This document shows positions 33,845-42,739 of a stretch of 64,000 bases of DNA, one piece after another. Under the pieces are notes generated by a model. The model made no database searches. It saw only the letters and a program-made list of their open reading frames with translations, and was not told the origin of the DNA. The position numbers and the translations under genes are program-made. Numbering within the stretch: the stretch's first letter is position 1; each line of letters begins with the position of its first letter. Source of the stretch: Lysobacter sp. Root690 (GTDB lineage Bacteria > Pseudomonadota > Gammaproteobacteria > Xanthomonadales > Xanthomonadaceae); NCBI RefSeq assembly GCF_001427785.1, contig NZ_LMHM01000018.1, forward strand, positions 184,360 to 248,359. Direction: 5' to 3'.

Positions 33845-34915
33845 TCAGTACGCCGGCGGCTGACAGGAATCGCGCACGATCAGATGCGGCCGCACGCTGG
33901 CCGACGCCACCACCGCGGCGGCGCCGGACTCGGGCTGCAGCAGCATCGAGGCGGCGATCCGGCCCATGTCGCGCACCGGCAGACGCACCGAACTGAGCGC
34001 CGGCCACAGCCGCGATGCCAGCGGGCTGTCGTCGAAACCGATCACCGACAATTGCTGCGGAATGCTGATGCCCGAGCGCAGCGCGACCTTGTACACACCC
34101 GCGGCCATTTCGTCGTTGCCGGTGAAGATCGCGCTGGGCCGCTGACTGCCGGAGAGCAGCAGTTCCGCCGCCGCGACGCCCGATTCGAAGGTGTAACCGG
34201 CCTCGACGATGCGCGTGGACGGCAGTTCTATGCCGCGCTTGGCCAGCGCATCGACGAAACCGGCGGTGCGCTCGTGGGCCGAGCGGTAGCTGGACGGACC
34301 GGTGATCAGGGCGATGTCGCGATGACCCAGCGATTGCAGGTAATCGGCCGCTTCGGCGGCGCCGTCGCGGTCGTGGGTGATGACCATGCGCGAGGCTTCG
34401 TCCAGCGACACCGAGGCGATGCGCGAGTAGCGACAGCCGATGTCGGCAAGCATGTCAGCCAGCGCCTGATCTTCCGACACGCGCGGCACCAGCATCACCC
34501 CGTGCAGCTTCTGCTGCTGGACGAAGCGGCGCACGCCGTCGATATAGCCCGGGCTGCGGCTGTCGCAAGGATGCACGACCAGCTCGAAGCCCGAATCGCG
34601 GATCGCGTCGAGCGCGCCGTACTGCATGTTGACGATGTATTGCGCGGTCGGATTGTCGTAGACCATGCCGATCAGGAACGAGCGGCGGAACGCCAGCCCG
34701 CGCGCGAACGGATCGGGCGTGTAGTTGAACTCGCGCATCACCGCTTCGACCCGCTCGCGGGTCTCTTGATGCACCAGCGGCGATTGGTTGAGCACCCGCG
34801 ACACGGTCTTCTTCGATACGTCGGCCAGGCGCGCGATGTCGTTGATCGTCTTGGCCCGATCCGGGACCGTCCGCGCCTGGGCCGGAACAGGTGCTTCAGT
34901 TTTCTTGCGCGGCAT
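33845..34915 (-). CDS. LacI family transcriptional regulator of the pectin locus (paralogue 2)
   Basis: The 356-residue product has the helix-turn-helix KTINDIARLADVSKKTVSRV with hinge NQSPLVHQETR and a sensor domain with GMVYDNPTAQYIV, HPCDSRSPGYIDGVRRF, ITGPSSYRSAHERTAGF and IFTGNDEMAAGVYKVALRSG. It is a paralogue of the product of 30232-31371: most of these blocks agree residue for residue, and the DNA-contact core TVSRVxNxSPLV is the same, so both may recognise the same operator. It is transcribed towards kduI. Confidence 0.88.
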   Translation of the reverse strand: MPRKKTEAPVPAQARTVPDRAKTINDIARLADVSKKTVSRVLNQSPLVHQETRERVEAVMREFNYTPDPFARGLAFRRSFLIGMVYDNPTAQYIVNMQYGALDAIRDSGFELVVHPCDSRSPGYIDGVRRFVQQQKLHGVMLVPRVSEDQALADMLADIGCRYSRIASVSLDEASRMVITHDRDGAAEAADYLQSLGHRDIALITGPSSYRSAHERTAGFVDALAKRGIELPSTRIVEAGYTFESGVAAAELLLSGSQRPSAIFTGNDEMAAGVYKVALRSGISIPQQLSVIGFDDSPLASRLWPALSSVRLPVRDMGRIAASMLLQPESGAAAVVASASVRPHLIVRDSCQPPAY

Positions 34916-35049
34916 GGGCGACGGAACCGGAGGAGCGTTGCGGGGATTCTAGCCCGCATCGCCGGTTCGGGGCGCCCGGCCCTGCCCTCGCGTGTCCGCG
35001 TCCCGGCGATTGCCCGTGCCTGGATGAACCCGGCGCGGACGCGGGCGCC

Positions 35050-36333
35050 TCAGTGTTTGAGCAAGGACGGCAGCCACAACGACAACTGCGGGACGAAGGT
35101 CACCACCAGCAATACCGCCAGCGCCGACAGCCAGAACGGCCAGATCGTGCGCAGGGATTCGCCAATGGTGATCTTGCCGATCGCGGTACCGACGAACAGC
35201 ACCGAGCCCAGCGGCGGCGAGATCAGGCTGATGCCGCCCTTGAGGATCAGGATGATGCCGAAATGCACCGGGTCCACCCCGATGGCCTTGGCCAGCGGCA
35301 GGAAGATCGGGGTGCAGATGATGATCATCGGCGCCAGATCCATGAACGTGCCCAGCACCAGCAGGATCAGGATCATCAGCAGCAACAGCAGGTTCTTGTC
35401 GGTGGTCACGCTGGTCAACGCGTCTACCGCGGCGGTCGGCACCTGCAGGTAGGCCAACAGCCAGCCGAACGATGCGGCCGACGCGATCACGAACAAGATC
35501 ATGCCGGTGGTGCGCGCCGCGCTGGCCACGGTTTCGAGAAAATCGCCCCAGCGCAGGTTGCGGTATACCAGTGCTGTGACCAGCAGCGCATACACCACCG
35601 CGATCGCCGCGCTCTCCACCGCGGTGAAGATGCCGGCGCGGATGCCGACAAAGATCAGCGCGACCAGCAGCAAACCCGGCAGCGCGGCGACGAAGCGGCG
35701 CGCGACCATGGCGAAGCCGGGGAACGCTTCGACCGCGTAGCCGCGACGGCGGGCGATGATCCAGGTCGTGGTCATCAATGTCACCGTCATCAGCAGCGCG
35801 GGCACGATGCCGGCGGCGAACAGGTCGGCGATGGAAATGCTGCCGCCGGCCGAAGCCGAGTACAGGATCAGATTGTGCGAGGGCGGCACCAGCAGCGCGA
35901 CCATCGCCGCGGTCATGGTGACATTGACGGCGAAATCGCGATCGAAGCCACGCTTGGCCATCTGCGGAATCATCGCGCCGCCGATCGCGGACACGTCGGC
36001 GATGGCCGAGCCGGACACGCCGCCGAAGAACAGCGACGACAGCACGCTGACCTGCCCCAAGCCGCCGCGCAGGTGTCCGACCAAGGCCGATGCGAGACCG
36101 ATCAGGCGCTCGGAGATGCCACCGCGCAACATGATCTCGCCGGCGAAGATGAACAACGGAATCGCGATCAGCGAGGCCGAGCCCGCGCCCGCGGCGGTCT
36201 GCTGCACCACCACGATCGGCGGCAGGCCGATGTAGATCAGGGTCGCCAGCGCCGAAGCCGACAACGAGTACGCCACCGGCACGCCGATGATCAGCAACGC
36301 GGCGAAGACGCCGAACAAAATCGCGACTTCCAT
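35050..36333 (-). CDS. TRAP transporter large permease subunit (DctM-type)
   Basis: The 427-residue inner-membrane protein has about 12 hydrophobic segments and the DctM hallmarks SSLFFGGVSGSAIADVSAIG, LVPPSHNLILYS and LISPPLGSVLFVG. It is the ion-coupled channel of the three-part TRAP system. The ATG at 36333 overlaps the dctQ stop by one base (TAATG), which shows translational coupling. By location the substrate is galacturonate, unsaturated uronate or a short oligogalacturonide. Confidence 0.92.
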   Translation of the reverse strand: MEVAILFGVFAALLIIGVPVAYSLSASALATLIYIGLPPIVVVQQTAAGAGSASLIAIPLFIFAGEIMLRGGISERLIGLASALVGHLRGGLGQVSVLSSLFFGGVSGSAIADVSAIGGAMIPQMAKRGFDRDFAVNVTMTAAMVALLVPPSHNLILYSASAGGSISIADLFAAGIVPALLMTVTLMTTTWIIARRRGYAVEAFPGFAMVARRFVAALPGLLLVALIFVGIRAGIFTAVESAAIAVVYALLVTALVYRNLRWGDFLETVASAARTTGMILFVIASAASFGWLLAYLQVPTAAVDALTSVTTDKNLLLLLMILILLVLGTFMDLAPMIIICTPIFLPLAKAIGVDPVHFGIILILKGGISLISPPLGSVLFVGTAIGKITIGESLRTIWPFWLSALAVLLVVTFVPQLSLWLPSLLKH

Positions 36334-36860
36334 TATTCGCTCCGGGCCGAGGCGGGGGAAACCAGCACGGCGAACAGCCGTTGCAGCGCGAACAACGCCA
36401 TCAACGCGCCGCCCATCGCCATCGGCGCGAACACCGCGCTCTGCGGCAGCGGCGCGCCCGCCATCGGGATGTCGATGCCGTCGAGCAGCAATTGCGTCCC
36501 CCACACCGCCAATGCGCCGCCGATGATCGCGATCACGCTGTTGGACAACGCCAGCAGCACGCGCTTGATCGGCGGCGATGCGGTATGTACGAGCACGAAG
36601 AAACCGAAGTGCGAACCGCGATGCACGCCCGCGGCGGCGCCGAAGCTCATCGCGGTGTTGAGCAGGATCAACGCCACAGGTTCGGTCCAGCCCGGCGAGT
36701 CGTTGATCACGTAGCGCGCGAACACCTGCAGCGCCTGCACCACGACCATGCCGAGTAAGGCGGCCCCGGCGACCGCGACCGCGCCGGCGGCGACGCGGTC
36801 CAGCAGGCCGAGCGCCACCGGTTGTTCGGCGTGCTCATGCGTATCGAGAGTCTCTTCCAC
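36333..36860 (-). CDS. TRAP transporter small permease subunit (DctQ-type)
   Basis: The 175-residue product has four hydrophobic segments and the DctQ core QVFARYVINDSPGWTEPVAL with NTAMSFGAAAGVHRGSHFGF. It pairs with the large permease and docks the binding protein. It sits 10 bases after dctP and overlaps dctM by one base. Confidence 0.9.
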   Translation of the reverse strand: MEETLDTHEHAEQPVALGLLDRVAAGAVAVAGAALLGMVVVQALQVFARYVINDSPGWTEPVALILLNTAMSFGAAAGVHRGSHFGFFVLVHTASPPIKRVLLALSNSVIAIIGGALAVWGTQLLLDGIDIPMAGAPLPQSAVFAPMAMGGALMALFALQRLFAVLVSPASARSE

Positions 36861-36870
36861 GGTCGATGCC

Positions 36871-37863
36871 TCAAGCCAGGGAGCGGATGTCGCGGTACAG
36901 CGCTTCCAGCGCCGGCACGCGGTGGTAGTCGGACAGCAGCGGCTGCACCGCCTTGCGGAACGCGGGCAGGTCGCATTGGTTCATCTGCACGCCAGCGGCG
37001 ATCAGGGCGGTGCGCGCCTGCGCTTCGGATTCGTCCCACAGCGTGCGCATCACCGCGACCGAGCGACGCGCGATGTCGAGCAACAAGATTCGATCATCGG
37101 CGCGCAGCGAATCGAAGCTGCGCCTGGACATCAGCAGCACGTCGGGCGCGTAGGAGTGCTCGCTCTGCGACCAGTAACGCGCCGCTTCGAAGTGGCGACT
37201 GGAATGGAAGCTGCGCAGATTGTTCTCGGCGCCGTCGATCAAATGGGTCTGCAGCGCGGAGAACACCTCGCCGTATGCGAGCGGAGTCGGATTTCCGCCG
37301 AGCATGCGGATCATGCGCATGAAGATGTCGGACGACGGCACCCTGAACTTCAACCCGTGCAGATCGGCCGGGCCGACGATCGGCTTGCGCGCGTTGTAGA
37401 AGCAGCGCGCGCCGCAGTCGTAGATCGCCAGGCCGACCAGATCGCGCGCGCCGAAGCCGCGCAGCACCTGCGCGCCGACCGGGCCGTCGAGCGCGCGGCG
37501 CAGATGCCCCACCGAATCGAACACATACGGCAACGACAGCACCTGGGTCAGCGGAAAGGCATTGTTGAGCGCGCCGCTGTAGACGCGGGTGATGTCGATC
37601 GCGCCGAAGCGCGCCATGTCGATGGCTTCGGACTCGCGACCGAGTTGGCCGGAGTGATACATGCGCAGTCGCAGGCGCCCGCCGGTCGCGCGTTCGAGTT
37701 CGCGGCCGATCCACTCGATCGCCGCGACGGTCGGGTAATCCTTGACGTGCACATCGGTCGCGGTCAGCAGCCGCTGGCCGTCGGTCGCCCGCAGCGCGGC
37801 CGGTACCGCGGTCGCTACGCCGGCGGCGCCCAGGCCCAACAGGAAGTCGCGTCGCGTCGTCAT
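36871..37863 (-). CDS. TRAP transporter substrate-binding protein (DctP-type), Tat-exported
   Basis: The 330-residue product starts MTTRRDFLLGLGAAGVATAV, a twin-arginine signal. The mature protein has DctP features: ATGGRLRLRMYHSGQLGRES, FGAIDITRVYSGAL, a substrate-carboxylate Arg in GLKFRVPSSDIF, NPTPLAYGEVFSALQTHLIDGAENN. In the family that conserved Arg binds the acid group, which fits uronates. The Tat signal is unusual for DctP proteins but known. One base separates its ATG from the stop of the hydratase gene upstream. Confidence 0.9.
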   Translation of the reverse strand: MTTRRDFLLGLGAAGVATAVPAALRATDGQRLLTATDVHVKDYPTVAAIEWIGRELERATGGRLRLRMYHSGQLGRESEAIDMARFGAIDITRVYSGALNNAFPLTQVLSLPYVFDSVGHLRRALDGPVGAQVLRGFGARDLVGLAIYDCGARCFYNARKPIVGPADLHGLKFRVPSSDIFMRMIRMLGGNPTPLAYGEVFSALQTHLIDGAENNLRSFHSSRHFEAARYWSQSEHSYAPDVLLMSRRSFDSLRADDRILLLDIARRSVAVMRTLWDESEAQARTALIAAGVQMNQCDLPAFRKAVQPLLSDYHRVPALEALYRDIRSLA

Positions 37864-37864
37864 G

Positions 37865-38695
37865 TCATGCGTTCCTCGGATCGGTGGCCGCCATCGTTTC
37901 GCACAACACACTGCCCCAGCGGCCGAAATCGACCCGCGAGCGCTGACCGGCGACGATATCGTGAATGCCGGTGGTCGCGCCGGTGGCGATGTGCATGCCG
38001 GCCTTGAGCGGATAGCCGCGACGCGCGCAACGCGCAAGCGCGAACCGCAATGCCGCCAGCAGGCCGCCGGGAATGGAGGCGCTGCCGCCTCGACCCACCG
38101 AACGATCGTCGATGAAGGTTTCGCAGACCAGTTCGGCGCCGTCGATGTGTTGCCAGTCCTCGATCCGCGGCCCGAGGATCAGGCCGGAGTTGTTGCCGAA
38201 GTCGGAGACCACCACCGCCGGGCCGAGAATATTGATCAAGGGCAGCGGACTGCCGGCCAATTCGACGCCGACCGAGAGCGAATCCACCAACGCCGCCGCT
38301 TCGGCCGCGCTGTACTCGATCTTGTCCGCGGGCGCGTCGTCGCGCAGGGTGAACACGTACTCGGCCTCGACCGCGGCGAAGCCGTCGCGAATGATCGGAA
38401 AGCGGCCGCTCTGTCCGGCCGCGACGCGCTGCACCGCGTCGGCGAAAATCGGGCCGACCAGGCGTTCCTCGCCGAGTACGCGCTGCCATTGCTCGGGAAT
38501 GCGCCCGACCTTCCAGCCGGCCAGCGGCCGATCCCACAGCGCGATCGCGCGATCCTGCACGCGGTAGCCCTCATCCAGGCTCTGCGGCTGCGGCCCCGGG
38601 TAAAGCGCGAGTGCCTGGGCGCCCAGGCGGGCGTCGACCAACCGGGTCGCGAGAGCGGACTCGTCGATAGGGTCGTGGAAAGGTTGGTTCGCCAT
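37865..38695 (-). CDS. FAH-superfamily 2-keto-4-pentenoate hydratase-like protein
   Basis: The 276-residue product resembles MhpD/hydratase members of the fumarylacetoacetase superfamily: LDEGYRVQDRAIAL, GWKVGRIPEQW, VEAEYVFTL with metal-binding acidic residues, CETFIDDRSVG and MHIATGATTGIHDIVAGQRS. Such enzymes hydrate or decarboxylate 2-keto-enoic acids. It is the first gene of a minus-strand operon with dctP, dctQ and dctM, and shares a bidirectional control region with the facing pectate lyase. No aromatic meta-cleavage genes are near, so a step on a uronate-derived 2-keto-enoate is likely but unproven. Confidence 0.8.
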   Translation of the reverse strand: MANQPFHDPIDESALATRLVDARLGAQALALYPGPQPQSLDEGYRVQDRAIALWDRPLAGWKVGRIPEQWQRVLGEERLVGPIFADAVQRVAAGQSGRFPIIRDGFAAVEAEYVFTLRDDAPADKIEYSAAEAAALVDSLSVGVELAGSPLPLINILGPAVVVSDFGNNSGLILGPRIEDWQHIDGAELVCETFIDDRSVGRGGSASIPGGLLAALRFALARCARRGYPLKAGMHIATGATTGIHDIVAGQRSRVDFGRWGSVLCETMAATDPRNA

Positions 38696-38741
38696 GCTTG
38701 AGCCGATCCCGGGGCAAATCCTGTCTGCGGCTGTTGTATAG

Positions 38742-38756
38742 GAAACCGGTGTCATT
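38742..38756. promoter_or_regulatory. LacI-type operator, site C (between hydratase-TRAP and PL1 genes)
   Basis: GAAACCGGTGTCATT lies 44 bases before the pectate lyase start and 47 bases before the hydratase start, so a bound repressor could control both divergent transcripts. Confidence 0.65.
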
Positions 38757-38799
38757 GACAATCCGGTCGTATGCTTGGCTCACAACCTGGGAGGGTGGG

Positions 38800-40203
38800 A
38801 TGGGGATTGGACACGTGCTGCGGGACTTCGGCGGCATCGCCGCGCAAGCGAGCCTGATGGCTTACGGCAAGGCCACGGCGCGAGGATTTCTGCTCGCCTC
38901 GCTGACCGCCGCGTCGCTTGGCGCCATGGCCAAAGAACGCATTTCAGCAGGGGAAAACGCAGCCCTGGCGTTTCCGGGCGCGCAGGGCTGGGCCGCGCAC
39001 ACGCCCGCCGGACGGGGTGGAAAACTGTTGCGGGTGACCACGCTGGCGTCGAGCGGTCCAGGCTCTTTCGCCGAGGCGGTCGCCACGCCCGGGCCGCGCA
39101 TCGTGGTGTTCGAGGTCGGCGGCGTGATCGATCTGGAGCGCAAGGAGCTGAGGATCAGCGAACCGTATTTGACCATCGCTGGACAAACCGCCCCGCAGCC
39201 CGGAATCACCTTCATCCGCGGGGGCCTGACGATCGCGACCCACGACGTCGTTGTCCGCCATATCCGGGTACGCCCCGGCGAGGCGGGCCTGGCCAAGCGC
39301 GCCGGTGTCGACTTCGACGCGATCAACACGGTGCGCGGCGCGGCCGACGTGATCGTCGACCACTGCTCGCTGACCTGGGCCACCGATGAGAACCTGTCGG
39401 CCTCGAGCACGCGCTTCTTCGGCGAAAGCGAAACCGACTGGATGCGCGCCGCCTCCAGGCGGATCACCTTCAGCAACAACCTGATCGCCGAAGGCCTGGC
39501 CAACGCCACCCACGGCAAGGGCGAGCATTCAAAGGGCTCGTTGATTCACGACCACGTCAACGACATCCTGATCGTCGGCAATCTGTACGCGCACAACTAC
39601 GAGCGCAACCCGCTATTCAAGGGCGGCGCGCGCGGCCAGGTGATCAACAACCTGATCTACAACCCCGGCCAACGCGCCGTGCATTACAACCTGATCGCCG
39701 AGGAGTGGCTGGGCCATCCGTACTCGACCGGGCAGATGGCGGTACGCGGCAACGTGATGCGCGCCGGCCCTTCGACCCAGACGCTGGCGTTCTTCAGCAT
39801 CGGCGGATCCGGCGACCTGGACTATTACGCCGACGACAACCTGGTCGTCGATCGCATCGGCCAGCCGCTGCCGCAGAGCGGGCGTTACACCACCGCGCCG
39901 GTGAAGTTGAACGAACTCGCACAGGCGCCGCAGCTTCCGTTCGGGGTGAAGCTGTTGCCGTCGGCGCAGGTGCAGGACGCGGTGATCGCCACCGTCGGCG
40001 CGCGGCCGTGGGACCGCGACGACATCGATCGCCGCATCCTGGCCGACACCATCGAAGGCCGCGGCAAGATCATCGACGGCGAAAGCGAGGTCGGCGGCTA
40101 TCCGAAGTTCGACGAAACCCGGCAGGCCTTCGTACCCGCCGATTGGGATCTGGCGACGATGGAGCCGTTGAAACCGTTGCCCCGACGCGCGCCATTGCGC
40201 TGA
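38800..40203 (+). CDS. Secreted pectate lyase-like protein, second PL1-type
   Basis: The 467-residue product starts at the ATG after GGAGGGTGGG. A hydrophobic segment at residues ~28-45 (FLLASLTAASLGAMA) serves as export signal. The beta-helix shows ALAFPGAQGWAAHTPAGRGG, GPRIVVFEVGGVIDLE, ITFIRGGLTIATHDVVVRHI, RPGEAG, and ADVIVDHCSLTWATDEN, the pattern of the bacterial PL1 subgroup also found in Bacteroidetes pectin loci. The sequence is unlike the PL1 enzyme at 27162, so the two probably prefer different pectins. It is followed after 7 bases by the esterase gene. Confidence 0.85.
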   Translation: MGIGHVLRDFGGIAAQASLMAYGKATARGFLLASLTAASLGAMAKERISAGENAALAFPGAQGWAAHTPAGRGGKLLRVTTLASSGPGSFAEAVATPGPRIVVFEVGGVIDLERKELRISEPYLTIAGQTAPQPGITFIRGGLTIATHDVVVRHIRVRPGEAGLAKRAGVDFDAINTVRGAADVIVDHCSLTWATDENLSASSTRFFGESETDWMRAASRRITFSNNLIAEGLANATHGKGEHSKGSLIHDHVNDILIVGNLYAHNYERNPLFKGGARGQVINNLIYNPGQRAVHYNLIAEEWLGHPYSTGQMAVRGNVMRAGPSTQTLAFFSIGGSGDLDYYADDNLVVDRIGQPLPQSGRYTTAPVKLNELAQAPQLPFGVKLLPSAQVQDAVIATVGARPWDRDDIDRRILADTIEGRGKIIDGESEVGGYPKFDETRQAFVPADWDLATMEPLKPLPRRAPLR

Positions 40204-40210
40204 GACGGAC

Positions 40211-41800
40211 ATGCGACGTCGTGATGTGCTCAAGGCGATAGCCGGCGGCGCTGCCATGGCGATGCCACACGCCGCCCAGGCCGCCCTCGCCCATCGCGGC
40301 AACGAGGCGCCGCTGGCGAACACGCGCAGTGGACGCATCCGCGGCTACCGCGACCGCGGTATCCAGGTGTTCAAGGGCGTGCCCTACGGCGCCGACACCG
40401 CCTCGCGCCGCTTCATGCCCGCGCTGCGCGAACTGCCGTGGCGGGGCGTGCGCGACAGCGTCGAATGCGGGCCTTCCGCGCCGCAGAAGCGCGCCGACGA
40501 CCGCATCAGCGAAGACTGCCTGTACTTGAACGTATTCACGCCGGCGCTGCGCGACGGTGCGCGGCGCCCGATCCTGGTTTATCTCCACGGCGGCGGCTAC
40601 GACAGCGGCTCGGGCAGCAGCCCGTTATACGACGGCGTCAACCTGTGCCGGCGCGGCGATGCGGTGGTGATCACGCTCAATCACCGCCTCAACGCCTTCG
40701 GTTATCTGTATCTGGCCCAGTTGGGCGACGACAGCTTCGCCTGGTCCGGCAACGTCGGTCAGTTGGATCTGATCCAGGCGCTGACCTGGGTACGCGAACA
40801 CGCGGCGCAGTTCGGCGGCGATGCCGGCAACGTCACCGTGTTCGGCCAGTCCGGCGGCGGCGCCAAGATCGCCACTCTGATGGCGATGCCGGCCGCGCGC
40901 GGGCTGTTTCATCGCGCGATGACCATGAGCGGGCAGCAAATCACCGCGGCCGGGCCGCGCGCGGCCAGCCAACGCGCGCAACGTTTTCTCGATGAGCTGC
41001 GAATCGCGCCGACGGATCTGCAGCGCCTGCGCACGCTGCCGTTCGAACGGCTGATCGAGGCGAGCCGGGTGCGCGACCCATCGCGGATCGAAGACACGTC
41101 GCTGTACTTCGGCCCGGTGCTCGACGGGAAGTCCCTGCCCCGGCATCCGTTCTATCCCGATGCGCCCGAGCAATCGGCGCGGATCCCGATGCTGATCGGC
41201 ACTACCCGCGACGAAACCCGCGCGTTTCTCGGTCACGATCGCGCCAATTTCGACTTGAGCTGGGAGCAGTTGCCGGACAAGTTGCGCGATCATCAATATG
41301 TCGATCTGAATCCGCACACGGTGATCGCGGAGTATCGACGCCTGTACCCCGACTACACGCCATCGCAGGTGTTCTTCGCCGCGACCACGGCCGGGCGTTC
41401 GTGGCGCGCCGCGATCGTGGAAGCCGAAGCGCGCGCGGGCCAGGGCGCGCCGACCTGGGCTTATCAACTGGATTGGGGCTCGCCGCTGGAAGAAGGTCGC
41501 TGGGGTGCGATGCACACGCTGGATATCGCATTGGTGTTCGACAACACCGCGCAGCCCGGCTCGAACACCGGCGACGGCGCGCAGGCACGCGCGATGGCCG
41601 CGTTGATGAGCGATGCGTTACTGGCATTGGCGCGCAATGGCGACCCCAGCCACGCCGGGCTGCCCGTGTGGCCCCAGTACTCGCTGCAGCGGCGCGAAAC
41701 CCTGCTGTTCGATGTCCAGCCGCGGTTGGCCCACGATCCTCGCGGCGGCGAACGCAGGCTGTATGAGCGCGTGCCGTTCGTGCAGCGCGGAACGTTCTAG
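40211..41800 (+). CDS. Exported type B carboxylesterase
   Basis: The 529-residue product has a twin-arginine-like start (MRRRDVLKAIAGGAAMAM) and the carboxylesterase/lipase domain: EDCLYLNVFTPA, the oxyanion segment VYLHGGGYDSGSG, nucleophile elbow FGQSGGGAKIATLMAMP and a Glu/His pair later in the chain. It is co-transcribed with the PL1 gene 7 bases upstream, so removal of acetyl, methyl or feruloyl groups from pectin is a sensible guess. Its stop overlaps the convergent CE12 stop in a shared CTAG. Confidence 0.87.
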   Translation: MRRRDVLKAIAGGAAMAMPHAAQAALAHRGNEAPLANTRSGRIRGYRDRGIQVFKGVPYGADTASRRFMPALRELPWRGVRDSVECGPSAPQKRADDRISEDCLYLNVFTPALRDGARRPILVYLHGGGYDSGSGSSPLYDGVNLCRRGDAVVITLNHRLNAFGYLYLAQLGDDSFAWSGNVGQLDLIQALTWVREHAAQFGGDAGNVTVFGQSGGGAKIATLMAMPAARGLFHRAMTMSGQQITAAGPRAASQRAQRFLDELRIAPTDLQRLRTLPFERLIEASRVRDPSRIEDTSLYFGPVLDGKSLPRHPFYPDAPEQSARIPMLIGTTRDETRAFLGHDRANFDLSWEQLPDKLRDHQYVDLNPHTVIAEYRRLYPDYTPSQVFFAATTAGRSWRAAIVEAEARAGQGAPTWAYQLDWGSPLEEGRWGAMHTLDIALVFDNTAQPGSNTGDGAQARAMAALMSDALLALARNGDPSHAGLPVWPQYSLQRRETLLFDVQPRLAHDPRGGERRLYERVPFVQRGTF

Positions 41801-42591
41801 CGCGGCGTGGGCGCGGGGTCGTTCGCTCGCAGGCATCGCGCCGGCAGCGGCCGCTGCAACATCCGGCTCAACGGCAACCGCAGCGCGCTCAGGCCGTCGG
41901 CGACTTCGGCGGCTATGCAGCGCGCGCCCAGCGGCGAGAAATGAGTATCGTCTTGCAGGCCGTCGGGATAGTTGGCGCTGTCGCCAGGCCGCAGCCACAG
42001 GAACAGCTGCTTTGAAGCTTCGGCGCCCTGCGAGGCCAACACCGCCTCGCTGCGCCGCTCCAGATCGATCAAGGCCACGCCACGCTCGGACGCGACCGCG
42101 CGCACCAGGTCAGGGTATTCGCCGTGGCTATGCAACAGCGTGCCGCTCAGATCGAACCGCCGCCGCGCGACCGGCGTCAACAGGATCGCGGTAGCGCCGC
42201 GTTCGCGCGTCTGATCGACGAATCGTTCGAGATTGCGGCGGTAGTCGGCCGGTGGCGTGTAGCGGTCGGGTTTGTTCTGCGATTGGTCGTTGTGGCCGAA
42301 CTGGATCAACACGTAGTCGCCGGCGACGATGGCATCCAGCAGCGCCTGCCAGCGGCCTTCGTCGACGAAGGTGCGAGTGCTGCGTCCGTTCAAGGCGCGA
42401 TTGTCGATCTTCACGCCACTGCCGGCGAACGCCTCGCCCAGGGCTTCGCCCCAGCCGGTTTCCGGCCGTTTTTCCGCGCGTTTGATCGCGATCGTCGAAT
42501 CGCCGGCCAAGCGCAGCGTCGGTGCGTCACCAGCGACAGCGTGCCCGGGTAAAGCCATCAGCCACAAGGCGAGCAACACGATCGTGCGCAT
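41797..42591 (-). CDS. CE12-type rhamnogalacturonan/pectin acetylesterase (SGNH hydrolase)
   Basis: The 264-residue product has a signal peptide (IVLLALWLMALPGHAVA) and the SGNH blocks: LAGDSTIA (catalytic Ser), GWGEAL, NGRSTRTF, IQFGHNDQSQNKPDRYTPP and the C-terminal DDTHFSPLGA with catalytic Asp and His. The spacing matches rhamnogalacturonan acetylesterases, which clear acetyl groups from pectin backbones before lyases act. It lies downstream of the TonB receptor gene on the same strand. Confidence 0.88.
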   Translation of the reverse strand: MRTIVLLALWLMALPGHAVAGDAPTLRLAGDSTIAIKRAEKRPETGWGEALGEAFAGSGVKIDNRALNGRSTRTFVDEGRWQALLDAIVAGDYVLIQFGHNDQSQNKPDRYTPPADYRRNLERFVDQTRERGATAILLTPVARRRFDLSGTLLHSHGEYPDLVRAVASERGVALIDLERRSEAVLASQGAEASKQLFLWLRPGDSANYPDGLQDDTHFSPLGARCIAAEVADGLSALRLPLSRMLQRPLPARCLRANDPAPTPR

Positions 42592-42682
42592 GAGTACCGA
42601 ACCATTAGGAAGTTATCGCTGCACACGCGATGCCTTACCGCCATCGCGCGCTGAAGCCGCTATGACCTTGGGTTGAGCCCAC

Positions 42683-42714
42683 GACGGCATGGCGACCTGC
42701 GTCGCCATGCCGTC
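42683..42714 (-). repeat. Perfect 14-bp inverted repeat after the pectin TonB receptor
   Basis: GACGGCATGGCGAC / GTCGCCATGCCGTC with loop CTGC begins 25 bases beyond the receptor stop, with no T-run. A like-sized hairpin follows the other TonB receptor gene at 13492-13521. It may limit read-through into the CE12 gene or protect the receptor mRNA. Confidence 0.65.
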
Positions 42715-42739
42715 ATGAGTTCCCGGCCTCAGGTCCGCA

